A stretch of 64,000 nt of DNA from Dipteris shenzhenensis (GCA_047967505.1 CM106538.1); one strand, 5' to 3'; shown: positions 44,130 through 57,040, counted from the first letter of the stretch. Translations and numbers: made by a program. The notes: generated by a model from the letters alone, not told the origin.

Positions 44130-46416
44130 TGCTGGCCATTGAGCTTGTGGAGCGACCGATTGCTACAGTTGTTGTAGCCGTGGTGGATAAGGAAGGAGGT
44201 GGTACTGTTATCTCGACTGCTGGCACTTGGAGGTCTGTAGATGTTAGCTGCTGTAGTCCGGTCGGTTGGACGAAGTGTCTTGTTGGCCTTGCCTTGGTCG
44301 ATGGAGAGAGGCTTGCTGAGCCGGGTCTATGAAGGCACTTGACGCTGCTAGCTGAGTTGGAAGAATCACGGCAACTATGGATCGGCTGGGAGTTTTGGTA
44401 CATCCATTGTGAGCAGTCGGGTTCTTTGTTGTGTGAATGCTGGAAGCATCGAAGCCCATGCTGTGTGCTTCGTTGAAGGAGGCGAATTGCTTGAAGGCGG
44501 GGCTGTAGAGTCCATTGCTTTGCTGTGAGGTTGATGGAGCTGGTCATTTGCTATCCGAGGGCACCTTGGAGCTCATTGGAGCTGCTAAGGTCATAAGGAG
44601 CTTAATGGCAGCTATTTAGGTGTCATGGGCAGCTAGTAGATAGGCATCAAGAGCAATTGCTGCTGCTATTCTGTGAGCCAGGAGTCGGTTGGTGAGCAAC
44701 TTCTTTGGCGTAGGAGACCGTGAAGGAGTGCTGGAGAGCTGCATATGCAACTTGTGATGGAGTAGATAGGAGAAGAGATGTGAGCAAAGGAACAAGAGCA
44801 TCCCAGCACTAGCAGCAACTCCATCCCGTGAGCAAAGGAAGAGCAGCCCAGTGATAGCAACAACATCCACTTTAGAGAAGAAGAGTGAGTTCTTTGTTTT
44901 TAGTCTGGAAATCTGACAGTATTTCAGACAGTAAAAGTGAGCAGAATGCCATTTTCGACAGCAAGTATTTGCAAATCCATAAGGATTTAGGCTTTGTGCC
45001 CAACAGAGGAGTCAGAGAACTTTGGAAGAACTTTGGAAGGGCTATGTTTTCTCTGTTGACAGCTCGGTCATCCGAGTTTACAGTACAGAGTTATTTACTG
45101 TCCAAAATAGGGACAGTTTGATGATCAGTGTGCAGACAGCCATTTTGCAGACTGTATATCTTTGACAGTGGTACATGCCTGGTTGAGATGCATTGACAGT
45201 TCGTTGGATGCATGGTTATTTGCCCATGTTGGATACATACGGTGGTACGGTGATATATTGAGATCATGTCAGATTAGCATTGTAGGAGCACATTTCAGGG
45301 TGTTTTGCCAGTGCTTTTGGGCTATTTTATTGCTGATCTGCGAGCATTCTCGGGGCTGATTTGGTTGGGCATTGTACTTGCCATTTTGCTGATGTTGTAG
45401 TTGACATATGGGGTGATCTGTTGGATGTATTTTGACCATTTTTGGGGCTGTTTTTTGCTGGAGCAGATGAGTGCTGTAAAGGGCAGCAAACATTCAAGGA
45501 AGCTGCTGTTACTGTTTTTATGACAAAACAGTCATTTTCAGGACTGAATATCTCTTTCTTGGTGCGGAATTGCACTTTGTGCCGAACCGGAAAGCTGTAG
45601 TTCACAGAACATACTACAACTTTGCTTTTGGAAGCAAGTTGATCCGGTATAAGCTGCAAGAGTTACAGCCTCTGCAAAACCACAAAAAGTTGCAATCTAC
45701 TGTCTATTTGTGACCAATGTGCAGGAAGCTGTTTTTCAGGTGAGAATATCTGAGAATCCACAAGGATTTGGCTCTTGAGGTCAACTGACAAGTTGTAGAT
45801 CTTTCTACCAGCTACAACTTTTCTGTTTACAGCTTTGGCATCCGGTCTTTCAGTGAAAGATAGGGACAGCGTGTTATTTTGCCCAAAGTGGCTGTGAGGT
45901 ATTGTTGTAGGAATTTCTCTTGCACAACAGTGAATTGGGAACTCACAGTAAATTACAGAAAGTGATTGGGATCTCACTTCAGTCCAAGGGCATTATTGGC
46001 ATTTTGGCAAGTCACTTTGGCACATTTGGCAAGTGGTGAATGCTTGATTTTGTTGCAAAAGGATTGCGCACTTGAGGTGATGCATTGGTGATGCAGTAAA
46101 TGCCATTTCGATGCATTATGGATTTGCATTGGTGGATGCCGCACTGATGTTTATGGATAGCTGAGCTGGGCTCCTATTGCCATTGGTTGAGCAGGCATTG
46201 CTCATTTGGTTCAGTGCATTTCTTACCTGGATTGCCAGGCATTGGCGGGCTGCATATATTCTTGTTTATGCCTCTTTATGGCTGAGTGCTTTTGAGCATT
46301 GGATCAGCCAGTTTATTTGGAGACCTGATTGGTCTAGACAACACTATATTTTTTGGTCATTTGGGTTGCCTATTGCACTATACTGCTCTTTGGTTGTGAG
46401 CTATTGTGCCACAGAT
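44130..46416 (+). other. Long untranslated leader of copia E
   Basis: About 2.3 kb between primer-binding site and gag ATG, with no sustained frame. It contains ACAG/CTGT-rich words and repeated segments (for example TGCATTGGTG near 46082 and 46128). Copia C has an analogous leader of about 1.45 kb. Confidence 0.65.
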
Positions 46417-47607
46417 ATGGCATCTACAACTGGTAGTGCCCTCTTTGATATTGAGAGGTTGGATGGATCAAACTTTCAGTATTGGAAAGAGCAGATTTAT
46501 GATCTGTTAGTGCAGAAGAGGCAGCATAAGCCCATTCAATGCAAAGGTGTCAAGCCTAATAGCATTAAACAGAGTGATTGGGATGACATGGATGAGCAAG
46601 CATGCTCTATCATTCAGTCATCACTCTCGAAGTCAGTCTACTTGCAGGTACAGGATGGTGTACAGGGTGTAGACTGCCATGCATATGAGTTCTATACTCG
46701 TATATACCGGATGTATGACCATGATAGTGTTATGTTATAGCATGATGGGTTGAAATGTCCTGATGGGCTGAAATATAGCCTTGATATGCACTCCAGAGGT
46801 AGATCAATTGGTAGAAACAGGTCATGTTCAAGGGGGAATTCCAAGAGCAAGTCTAGCTCTCAGACTTGTGTTAGATGTTTCTGTTGTGGAAAGTATGGCC
46901 ACATGAAAAAAAATTGCTGGAAATGGCTGAGAAAATACAAGAAGAAGAACAAGGTTAAGAATGACAGGAAGAAAGAGAAGAAGCATGTTGAGCTTCAAGG
47001 CGTGGATGCCAGGGTTTCCACTGACAGTAGCAGTGATGAAGGCATTCTTTTGTCTATGTCTGACACCTTCTTCTTGGCCACTAATGTACCCATTCTTGGT
47101 GATTGGATGTTAGATCCATGTGCTTCATGTCATATGACCCCTCATAGGTCATGGTTCAGTGCATATCAGGAATGCATTGTGGAGAGTGGTTTAATGGGCA
47201 TTGATCATTCTATGGATGTCTATGGTTATGGGGATATCCACCTTGTTATGCCTAGTGGCTCTATTCTTGTTCTACAGAGGGTTAGAGATATACTAGGACT
47301 TGCTACAAGCAAGATCAGTACTGGACAATTGATTGAGGCAGGTTATGATGTCTCTTTGGGTGATCATGCATGGAAGATTGCTAGAGGCAATCTGGTTATG
47401 GCTAGAGGATAACGGGTTGGACTCTCTTATGCATTGCATGTATCAGGTGTCTAGGATAAGATGCTTATGATTAGTAAGTAGCCATCAGTTTGTTTATGGT
47501 ATGCCAGACTTGGACATATGTCTACTGCAGGTATGGAAGCCCTTACAACATTGAGATACATTCCTGTTATGGATGTCTCTCAAATTTAATGTCATGATTA
47601 TGATGAT
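46417..47607 (+). pseudogene. Copia E gag, zinc knuckle and protease
   Basis: The ATG at 46417 opens MASTTGSALFDIERLDGSNF, followed by QYWKEQIYDLLVQ, a gag start. A TAG at 46738 follows, with most of the central gag missing. The same frame continues with a basic region and the knuckle CFCCGKYGHMKKNC (46876-46917). The protease reads DWMLDPCASCHM, so the catalytic D-S-G/C-A is DPCA here. After a stop at 47410 the pre-integrase WYARLGHMSTAGMEAL is still visible before the copia D insertion. Confidence 0.85.
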
Positions 47608-47612
47608 GATCA
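47608..47612. repeat. Target site duplication of copia D, left copy
   Basis: GATCA, identical to 53070-53074. Confidence 0.97.
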
Positions 47613-47910
47613 TGTAAAGAGTAAGGGAGAGAGATAGGAGACTCAAGTTCAGCTTTCTTCACAACACACAAAAGAGAGAGGACACAAGGTTGGAGGGTGA
47701 AGCCTTTCTTCACTTTTGCACACAACAACAATACAATAGAAGAGGGAAATATCCTATATGTCAAACCCTGGAATACGTGGTTCATATGTGAACCCAAACC
47801 AAAAACATACGTGGTAGTCTAACTACACCACGAGTACAATTAACATAGGCGGTGACATAAATGATAGTCATCCAGGAGATGTATCGTGGGTAGAGCTTGA
47901 TATCTCAACA
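47613..47910 (-). repeat. 3' LTR of copia D
   Basis: Minus strand TGTTGAGATATCAAG to ACTCTTTACA. Contains two ACGTGG words (47775-47780 and 47809-47814 on the plus strand) and the quasi-palindrome GTGGTAGTCTAACTACACCAC (47811-47831). Preceded by the polypurine tract TTGAGGGGGAG (47911-47921). Confidence 0.95.
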
Positions 47911-50900
47911 CTCCCCCTCAAGCTCAAATCCATCTCACGTACACCAAGCAAGCTCCTAAATCTGCGAAGCTTCTCGGTACCCAATGCCTTCGTAAAAATA
48001 TCAGCCACCTGCTCCTCAGTGCTGACATAGACAAGATCAATCTCACCAGCTAGAACCTTCTCTCTCACAAAGTGATAATGCACCTCAATGTGCTTCGTTC
48101 TAGCATGATAAACTGGGTTATTAGCAAGCATGATGCTGCTAATGTTGTCACAATGAATGACAATTGCTGCATGAATTGACTGTCCCATATCTGCAAGTAG
48201 CTTCCGTAACCAAGCTACTTTACATGCAGCCATTGTTGCACCCCTGTACTCAGCCTCTGTGCTCGACAAGGCAACTGTTGGCTGCTTCTTGCTGCTCCAA
48301 CTGATGGCACCACTCCCAAGGGAAAACATAAAACCACTAGTAGATCTCCTGTCTGAGACAGTACCAGCCCAGTCAGCATCTGTGTATCCATGTACCTGTA
48401 ATGCACACCCAGCTTCATAAAACAGTCCATAATGCAATGTGGACTTCACATACCGTAGTATGCGCCTAGCCGCATCCAAATGTGGCTTCCTCGGTGCCTG
48501 CATAAACTGACTCACCAGCCTCACAGCATAGCTCAAATCTGGTCTGGTTATAGTCATGTAAATCAAGCTACCTACTATGCGCCTGTACATAGTAATATCT
48601 TCAAGAAGCTCACCTGTCTTTGCATTGAGCTTCACATTCTGCTCCAATGGAACAGAGATAGGCTTACAGCCTGTCATCCCATATTTGGACAGCATGTCCA
48701 AACCGTATTGCCTTTGCAACAGCCATATCCCACTCGGGGATCTAATAACCTCAATGCCCAAGAAGTAACGCAGCTCTCCCAAATCCTTCATCTCAAATTT
48801 TTGCTTCAACAGCAACTTCACTTCATTAATGTCTGCATCACTATCACCTGTAATAATCAAGTCATCAACATAGATGACCACAAGCACAATCCCTCTGTTT
48901 GTTCTTTTCACATAAAGTGAAAAATCTGAATTGGAAATCTGAAATCCAATAGTGACAAGATATTGCCCTATCTTGTCTGACCATGCCCTCGGCGCCTGTT
49001 TTAAGCCATACAAGGCTTTGCGCAACCTGCATACAAAATCGAGGTGTGAATTATCCTCATAACCTTCTGGCTGCATCATATAAACCTCTTCCTGCAAATC
49101 ACCATGCAAGAAGGCATTTTTCACATCCATCTGATGCAAAGACCATCCCTTTGCAGCAGCCATAGCAATTACTGCTCTCACGGTTGCCATCCTTGCAACT
49201 GGGCTGAAAGTTTCCTTATAGTCAATTCCATATGTCTGCGCAAAACCTTTGGCAACCAATCTTGCCTTGTACCTGCTAACAGACCCATCAGCATTGTGCT
49301 TTACTTTGTAAACCCACTTGCAGCCAATAGCCTTCTTATCATGAGGCAAAGGCATCAAATCCCAAGTGTGGTTTGCATCCAAGGCAGCCATCTCTTCATA
49401 CATAGCTGCTTCCCAATTTTTATGCCCTGCTGCATCCTCAAAACATGTGGGCTCTGGCTCCTCTAGAACCTTGACCATATAAGCATAGTGATGTGCTGTA
49501 TACCCATCATATCTCAGCCTGTCAACTGGATACTTAATACGAGTGGATCTCCATACAACTGGATCAGTTGCAGGAGTCTTTAAATCATGCCTGCTTTTCC
49601 TTGCACCAGGTGTAACAACAGAAGGAATCCCAAGTTCCTCATCAAGGCTCATTTCAGAGCCGCTTGACTCTCCATCAACATGAGAGCTACCAGCAGACAC
49701 ATCAAACACTGGAGCATGGTCTACTTTTTCTTTTCCCTTATGTGATACCTGCACAACACTATCAGGGCTGCCATGTGACGATTCACTAGATCTCAATCTC
49801 CCTGTCCATGCATTAGATCCACTAGTAGAGGACTCTCTGGGTCCACTCAAGGCTTGAGATTGCTGCTCTGCATTTATTGCAGCATTCCCATTTCCTGCAT
49901 CTACATCTCCTACCATAACAGTTGGTGCATACCAGCTGCTCATTTCATCAAAAACAACATCTCTGCTCACTTGCATTTTGCGGGTGGAAGGGTTATAACA
50001 GCGATACCCTTTTTGGTGCAGAGCATATCCAATAAAGATGCATTTTTCTGCCTTTGGATCCAGCTTTGTTCTCTTCTCATCAGGAACATGAACATAAGCT
50101 ATGCAACCAAATACCTTCAAGTGAGAAATATCTAGTTTTTGGCCTGTATACATTTCTTCAGGCGTCATGCCATGGACAGCTGCAATGAGGGTTCTGTTCA
50201 TAATATAAACAGCAGTTGCTACTGCTTCAGCCCAAAAATAATCAGGCATGTTTTTCTCATTTAGGATCGCCCGTCCTACTTCTGCAATATGCCTGTTCTT
50301 CCTTTCTTCTGCAACCCCATTCTGCTGAGGGGTAGACCTGCATGAGTACTTCCTTTGAATTCCCTGTTCTTTTAGATATTCACAAAATTCTTCTGAAAAG
50401 TACTCTCCCCCTCCATCAGATCTTAGCACTTTAATATGCACACCTTTCTCTTTTTCAACCATGGCCTTAAAAACCTTGAAATGGCTGAACACTTCACTTT
50501 TGTGCTTCATAAAATAAATCCACACCTTCCTAGTGTAGTCATCAATAAACGTCACATAATAATGGCATCCACCAATAGAAGCAGCTTTGGTTGTCCAAAC
50601 GTCTGAATGGATCACTTCCAAAGGTCTTCTGCTCACCTTAGCATTTTTGGGAAATGCATGTCCGGCCTGCTTACCCATTTGGCATGCTTCACATACCTTT
50701 TGCATTCCGTCAACTCTGAATTTAGGCAAACCTGCAACAATGTTTTTCGTTTGCATAGATTTCAGCCTTTGTATATTCACGTGCCCAATGCGCTTGTGCC
50801 ATATCTCAATATCTGCAATGACACCTCTCCCATGCGCAAACATAGCAGCTTTCACCTCAGGCATATCAACATCCAAGGTGAACATTCTTCCATTTTTGTT

Positions 50901-52256
50901 GCCTTTCGCAACCAAGCGGCATTTATTTTTCAAGTCCTCAACAAAGCATCCATCAGGATTAAATCTAACCTGCAGACCTTGCTCAACCATCTGGCCAACT
51001 GAAACTAGGTTCTTAGTGATTTTTGGGACATGAAGTACATCTGCCAAGTACTTCGTTTTGCCATCTTGCATAGCCAAGTACTTCGTTTTGCCATCTTGCA
51101 TAGCCAATGGCACTTTACCAACCTGCGTAATTGGGTGCGCAGTATCATCACCTGTTTCAACATAACCTGGCTTATCCAAATTTCTAACATCATGAAACCA
51201 CTCACCATGACTGGTCATGTGGTTAGAGGCACCTGAATCAACATACCAAACATCATTGCAAGCTGCAGCATCTCCTGACATGGAGTTAACCATATGCTGC
51301 ATCACAAAAAGGTGCTCATTTCTGTCGTCACCATGCCCACTTGATGATGCATAGTTGCTTTGCTGCAACTTCCCACTTTTGATGTCATTCTGCTTTTTAT
51401 AGCATGTATTCTCCTCGTGTCTAGGCTTTCCACAATAATAGCATTCTGTGCTGCTATTTACTTGCTGGTTCCTTTGCCATGAACCACGGCCTCTTTGGCT
51501 CCCCCTGCCTCTAGAACTACCACGTCCTCCTCCATAGGACTGGTTTTCCTGTTGTTGCTGTTGGTTCTGATTTCCTGCACGGCCACCAAAATGGCCTCTT
51601 CCTCTACCTCTGCCTCTACCTGTATTCGAGTAGAAAGCAGTCTCTTGAGAAGTTGAGGTGGCTGAACCACCATTCCTTTGCTCTTCACTCAGCAAGAGAG
51701 TAATAAGTTCCTGAAAATCAGGAAATGTTTCACGGACTCCAATGGATGTCCGAAACTGTGCATAATCTTTCCCAAGACCATTCAAGGTCACGGACACTAA
51801 GTCCTCATCATCAACAGGTGCTCCAATGGAGGCAAGAGAATCTGCAAGGCCTTTCACCTTCAAGGAATACTCATTTATATTCATATTTTTCCTTTGCACA
51901 TTGTGCAACTCCTGCTTTAGCTGCATCTTTCGTGCTTTGGTATTTGTGCTATACAGCTTCACCAATGTATCCCATGCCTCCTTAGGCGTCTCTAGATCCT
52001 ATATATGCACAATCATAGAATCTGAAATGCTAATAGATAGCCAATACAGGCATTTTCTGGCTTTTTCATGCCATTCTTTAAAGGCCTTCAATTCAGCAGG
52101 AGTGGGAGTAGCACCCAAAACTGGTTCTGCAGTTTCACCACTGATGTACTCCCAAACTCCCTTTCCCATAAGGAAGTTTGTCATCCTGAACTTCCATGCT
52201 TGGAAGTTGTTCTTGTCAAGCTTCTCACTGACAATGGTAGATAGATTCTTAGACAT
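47868..52256 (-). pseudogene. Copia D gag-pol polyprotein with one nonsense codon
   Basis: The ATG at 52256 starts gag (KLDKNNFQAWKFRMTNFLMG). A TAG at 51999-52001 follows SMIVHI; the related copia B has CAG there, so this is probably a C-to-T change. From there the frame is open for 1,365 codons. Domains in order: UBN2 gag, RG-rich stretch, knuckle CYYCGKPRHEENTC (51402-51443), protease WYVDSGASNHM, pre-integrase (WHKRIGHVNIQRL, CEACQMGK), integrase (HSDVW, IDDYTR, LRSDGGGEYF, NGVAEERKNRH), RT with YVDDL (DD at 48861-48866), and RNase H (DADWAGTVSDRRSTSG, SSTEAEYRGA). The stop lies inside the 3' LTR. A 10-residue unit LAMQDGKTKY is duplicated (51043-51102) relative to copia B. Downstream products would need readthrough of the TAG. 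Confidence 0.95.
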
Positions 52257-52771
52257 TTTACAAATCACGAATTGCAACAGCAACCTGTAAGCACAGCAAA
52301 TGTCTCACAAGGGCAAATAGCAAAACTTCTACAAAAAGCCTCACAGGGGCAGATCTGCAACACTGACGAAAGTGGTATTTCACCACACAGTCACTTCCTA
52401 GTGACGATTTTGCATCAACAGGCAACAGGCATGAATCTGCAACTCCCAATATCTCTGCACACAGGCATACGATGCAATTTCTGTGGCACCTTTCCATCGA
52501 CTAGCCGCGCAGCAGTGGTCGCACAGCGAAAAACAGGGCCTTTTTCTGAGTGCCTGCGAAGAACTTCCGCCTTCAAAACGGGCCCCGAAACGGCCACACC
52601 GCGAAGGGCCTCTCAATCTGAAACAGTGCACTCCTGCACTTCTGGCTGTGCTACTTGTAGAGATTTGCTCCCAAACTCGAAATAGGAAAGCAACACTGGT
52701 CCTCTTACCAGGACACCACAAACTTGGCTTGCTTTCTTGAGCTCCTTACCACGAACAAGGCTCTGATACCA
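52257..52771 (-). other. Leader and primer-binding site of copia D
   Basis: TGGTATCAGAGCC begins at 52771, directly after the LTR. The leader of about 500 bp is close to that of copia B, including GGTAAGGAGCTCAAGAAAGC and TTCGCGGTGTGG. Short GC-richer stretch near 52560-52620. Confidence 0.9.
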
Positions 52772-53069
52772 TGTAAAGGGTAAGGGAGAGAGATAGGAGA
52801 ATCAAGTTCAGCTTTCTTCACAACACACAAAAGAGAGAGGACACAAGGTTGGAGGGTGAAGCCTTTCTTCACTTTTGCACACAACAACAATACAATAGAA
52901 GAGGGAAATACCCTATATGTCAAACCCTGGAATACGTGGTTCATATGTGAACCCAAACCAAAAACATACGTGGTAGTCTAACTACACCACGAGTACAACT
53001 AACATAGGCGCTGACATAAATGATAGTCATCTAGGAGATGTATCATGGGTAGAGCTTGATATCTCAACA
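52772..53069 (-). repeat. 5' LTR of copia D
   Basis: 298 bp, the same length as the 3' copy, with seven substitutions. It carries the same two ACGTGG words (52934-52939 and 52968-52973). Confidence 0.95.
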
Positions 53070-53074
53070 GATCA
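53070..53074. repeat. Target site duplication of copia D, right copy
   Basis: GATCA, matching 47608-47612. Confidence 0.97.
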
Positions 53075-54500
53075 GTAGTCAGGATCCTCTTTTGTGACGA
53101 AAATAGTCAGTGAGAGGTATGTTGAGCCATTGCAGTTGGTTCATAGTGCAGTTTGTGGGCCTATGCCTACCGTTTCACTGGGTGGTGCCTCTTACTTTGT
53201 GACATTTATTGATGCTGCTACAAAGTACATATGGGTATATCCGATTCGACAGAAGTATGATGTATATGACACATTTCAGCGCTTCTTGGGTAATGCTGAA
53301 AATCAGTCAGGAAAGAAGCTATTGAGCTTGATGATTGATGGTGATGCAGAGTTTACCTCTTCTAGATTTCAGCATCTATGTGATACACTTGGTATCAGGA
53401 GGGTGTTGACCACCCCTCATCTTTCTGCTCATGATGCCTTGGCAGAAGGCAGAAGGCATAAATCGGATTCTATTGGATAGGATTGGTAGCATGCTACGGT
53501 ATGTAGGTCTTACCGAATGCTATTGGGCTGAGGCATGTAAGATAGCTGCATACTTGCTTAACAGGTCACCCAGGAGATCTTTGAATGATAGAGTGCCGTT
53601 TGACTTCTTGACAGGCAGGGCACCATGTTATGAGCATTTACGTGTGTTTGGCTACGAGGCTTATGCTCATGGTTCCCGATCGAAGAGGTGTATCTTCCTT
53701 GGATATAGTGAGTCCAGTAGGGACTACAGGTTATGGGATTCTTCAACTAGAGAGTTGATACGCAGCCATAATGTCTATTTCAGAGAGGATGCTATGTTTA
53801 GACAGCCCAGGACTATGGATAGCTGGAGAGTGGTGTTCTAGGAGGGTGTAAGTGCACTGATACCTCTGAATTCTTTGTAGAGGCAGCCCATATCCCTTGG
53901 AGTGGGAAGTTTTTCCCACGGTGAGCAGGTCATAAAGTTGGGACAGCCACGATTACTTCATGATTTTGGTCAGAGACGGTCAGATGTCTCGAGTATTCCA
54001 CAGGTTTATACTCCTATGGAGATTATTGATGCATCTTCTATGGACAATTACAGTTTACTCCCAGGATGCAGAGTGCCTCTTTTAGATGAGGATGAGGCTA
54101 TGCATGGTGAGGAGGATACCTTAGCTAATGATGCCCGGTATGATCCATTGGCTGGTTATACCAGGACAGATGTGGTTTCTGCAGTTATTGACTCGGGTCA
54201 TATTGCGCATGGGCAGGAATCATTGATATGTTTGCTTCGTAAGTGCCTCCATGGATCAGCCCCTCGAGCTTGGCTTCATAGGTTTGATACCATTATGAGA
54301 GCTCAGGATGTGATGCGCAGTGAGACAGGTTATGGTCTCAGTATTCAGGAGGTTGCTATCCTTCTGATGTTACTTGCCATATGGTTCCTTATGGACAGGG
54401 ATGCTTTGCAGTGGGAGCTGCATGGTCTTGACTGCATGGTCTTGATGATGTTTGTCAGATACTTAGTTGTTTCAGTATGGAGAGGGGGAAGTTACTGAGT
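53075..54500 (+). pseudogene. Copia E integrase and RT relic
   Basis: Integrase core from 53094: LQLVHSAVCGPMPTVSLGG (Ala for the catalytic Asp of HSD), YFVTFIDAATKYIWVY, SLMIDGDAEFTS. After a frame change, YWAEACKIAAYLLNRSP, HLRVFGYEAYAH, KRCIFLGYSESSRDYRLWD lead to 53841. Beyond that only SAPRAWLHRFD near 54254 recalls RT; the catalytic YVDD region is unrecognisable. Confidence 0.85.
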
Positions 54501-55915
54501 ACTCCATTGCGCCTGTATTGGCTCCATACTTGAAACACAATAGGTTTGACGATCACAGATCAGTTGAGCAGCAAGTTATGGTTGATATGGCAGCCATAGT
54601 ACTTCATGCATCCATGACTGTGTTGAGACTTGGTTCTCACATGTTTGCCATTGGGGCTACACTTCCAGTTCTTGCTTCCGTTGCAGTGGGAGTTGATAGC
54701 ATGATTATGGCAGCTTTTGGCAGTAGGGAAGCGGTTGTGGATGCTAGAGTTGACAAAAGACAACCACTCCTTTTTCCCAATATTTGACATCTCTTGATTT
54801 TGCATCAAATTCACTGGCCCGGCTGTGTGCCAAAAAAGCTCCATTGTGCTTTGATAATCTAATTCTCTTAGCATCTATGACCTATCCCTCTAAGGATTTT
54901 TTCTTTTATTTGAAAAATTTCCCCCTCAATGCCTCTATCTTGGATTCTTCCTATCTATGCACCTATCTCTTACAGGGATTGCACCCCCCATTCCTACACC
55001 TCAGGCTCTCTAGGAAGGCACTCAAATTTTGGTTCCTATCCTCAAGATTCACAAAAATTCCTTGTTGCTCTTCACAAGCTCTAGAATAAATGATATATTA
55101 TTTCTTGGTTCTCTTTCTTTATTTGAAATAAGATACCGCATGGTGTGATAGAGTTTGCCATGGGTTGTAGGTGTATAGTATAGACTATGAAATAGAAAAG
55201 CTGATATACCCTATCAAAGTACAAGGAGAGTGTTGAAGGCCATGGAAACCAATGATACAATATCCAAATAAAAATAGAAGACACTTTTCTAGCAAATGAA
55301 GGGGACCAGAGATAAAATGCCAAGAAAAATGCCTCCTTGCATAATAGCCTACCCTAGGAGGCATCGATGCACCATCAGGTCATAGAACAAAGAACACAAA
55401 TTGTGGTCTCAAAATGGTGGGAGAATTGAGGTAGCAACATCAAGTCATATGAGGGACTACGAGGCTCATTTCCAAGAAACTTACCCTTCACCCAAGGTTT
55501 GAACGAGCGTCCCACTCTTACCATACTCTCTAACATGAGATATAGACTCAAAATGTGATAGGGGTGCATATCTTAGATTAGCTAGCTATAAAATTGTGAA
55601 AATAGCTACTTATTTTCCTCTAAAGCAAATGGAAGCAATGCAACCTAATGTGAGAAGCTTATGGGAATCAACTCAACACAAGAAAATGAGAGGCAACCTA
55701 AGTGTGGGATTCATCTTTGTAGTGACCTTGTTTTGATATATTTACATGAGAGTGTCTCCAAATAATAAGGATGTCTATATTACAAAGGGCCCAATGTAAG
55801 CACATCATACACATGTTTGAAACAATTTAGGAAAGTAGTAAGACCTCCAATGATATTTGTTGCTATCTTTTTCATCGCAAATCATTATGTTGGTTAAGTT
55901 TCATTTGGAATCTTA
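54501..55915. other. No gene recognised
   Basis: Contains short open frames on both strands (for example plus 54784-55089) without any motif I can name. It may include the remainder of copia E near 54500-54780. Confidence 0.5.
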
Positions 55916-55920
55916 CCAAA

Positions 55921-55962
55921 CTTGTGTGTGTGTGTGTGTGTGCATGCACAGTGCGCGCATGG

Positions 55963-56048
<86 letters not shown>

Positions 56049-56068
56049 GGGAGAGGGAGAGGGAGAGG

Positions 56069-56123
<55 letters not shown>

Positions 56124-56132
56124 AGGGAGAGG

Positions 56133-56189
<57 letters not shown>
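55921..56189. repeat. (TG)n and very long (GA)n microsatellite
   Basis: (TG)n at 55923-55942, then about 225 bp of GA with GGGAGA interruptions (55965-56189). All open frames here are Arg-Glu or Ser-Leu repeats and are not genes. Confidence 0.97.
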
Positions 56190-56192
<3 letters not shown>

Positions 56193-56886
56193 TCTTTTGC
56201 AAGCCTAGTAGTTGAAGTAAAAATAACTGTGTTGGTTGTGTACATTATGGTAGTTGAAATAACAACAACCATGCTGGTTATGTTTGGTGCTTTCTTTTTT
56301 TCTCCCAAATCACTTAATTTCCTATATATATATATATATAGACAGAGAGAGAGAGAGCATTCTTTTGCAAGTGACGAGCATGGTGATTTAAATAATAGCC
56401 ATGCTAGTTATAGACATTGTGCTTGCAACCATTGAGTATTTAGTTGGGATCTATATACCCTAACCTAAATATTTTGAAGCTTACATATCATTCTTATAAA
56501 ATTTCCCTCTGCTAAAATCTTCAGACAAACAAGTCTCAACATCATCACTTATTCTTAAATATTATTGTTTCCCTCTAAAATCTTTACACAAACAAGTTTG
56601 CTAAAATCTTCAGACAAACAATTGCATACCATTCTTATAAAATTTCCCTCTGCTAAAATCTTCAAAGAAACAAGTCTCAATATCATCATTTATTCTTAAA
56701 CATTATTCTTTCCCTCTAAAATCTTCATCTAAAGTGAGCCCATTGAGTCATTTCATGATCAAGTGTAGCCATATGTATGTCTACTCTAATAATATGTTAT
56801 ATAACAGGTTTAGTAGGCACATACAATGTGCTACATAGCTCATACAATTGGTAACAACACATGTTGTGTGATATACATGAAATAGA

Positions 56887-56950
<64 letters not shown>

Positions 56951-57040
56951 GCAAGAAACTTTCATGGTGGTTGAAATATTAACCAGACCATCGTTCTGGT
57001 TCTATTTTATAGACACCATGTTAGATGTGACTATCACATA
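56190..57040. repeat. GA-headed dispersed repeat, three copies, with nested 141-bp duplication
   Basis: Three times a GA run is followed by T-TTTTGCAAG and then a related sequence with ATGGTGGTTGAAATA-like words: 56188-56290, 56341-56425 and 56888-57035. Between them, CATTCTTATAAAATTTCCCTCTGCTAAA occurs twice (copies start at 56484 and 56625, period 141). A (TA)n of about 16 bp precedes the second GA run. Confidence 0.75.

Larger units (their letters stand above)
47613..53069 (-). mobile_element. Young, nearly intact Ty1/copia element D
   Basis: 5,457 bp bounded by two 298-bp LTRs and a perfect 5-bp duplication (GATCA). Every expected part is present: LTRs, primer-binding site, gag-pol, polypurine tract. 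By direct comparison the LTRs differ at 7 of 298 positions (about 2.3%), so insertion was recent compared with the other elements here. It is one nonsense codon short of a single open gag-pol frame. Leader and protein are closely related to copia B. Confidence 0.97.
43968..54500 (+). mobile_element. Copia E element interrupted by copia D
   Basis: 5' LTR (43968-44115), primer-binding site, a leader of about 2.3 kb, gag, protease and pre-integrase up to 47612. Copia D intervenes, and integrase and RT relics resume at 53070. The GATCA duplication on both sides of D proves that D inserted into E. The RT/RNase H end is strongly decayed and no 3' LTR was found. Confidence 0.85.
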
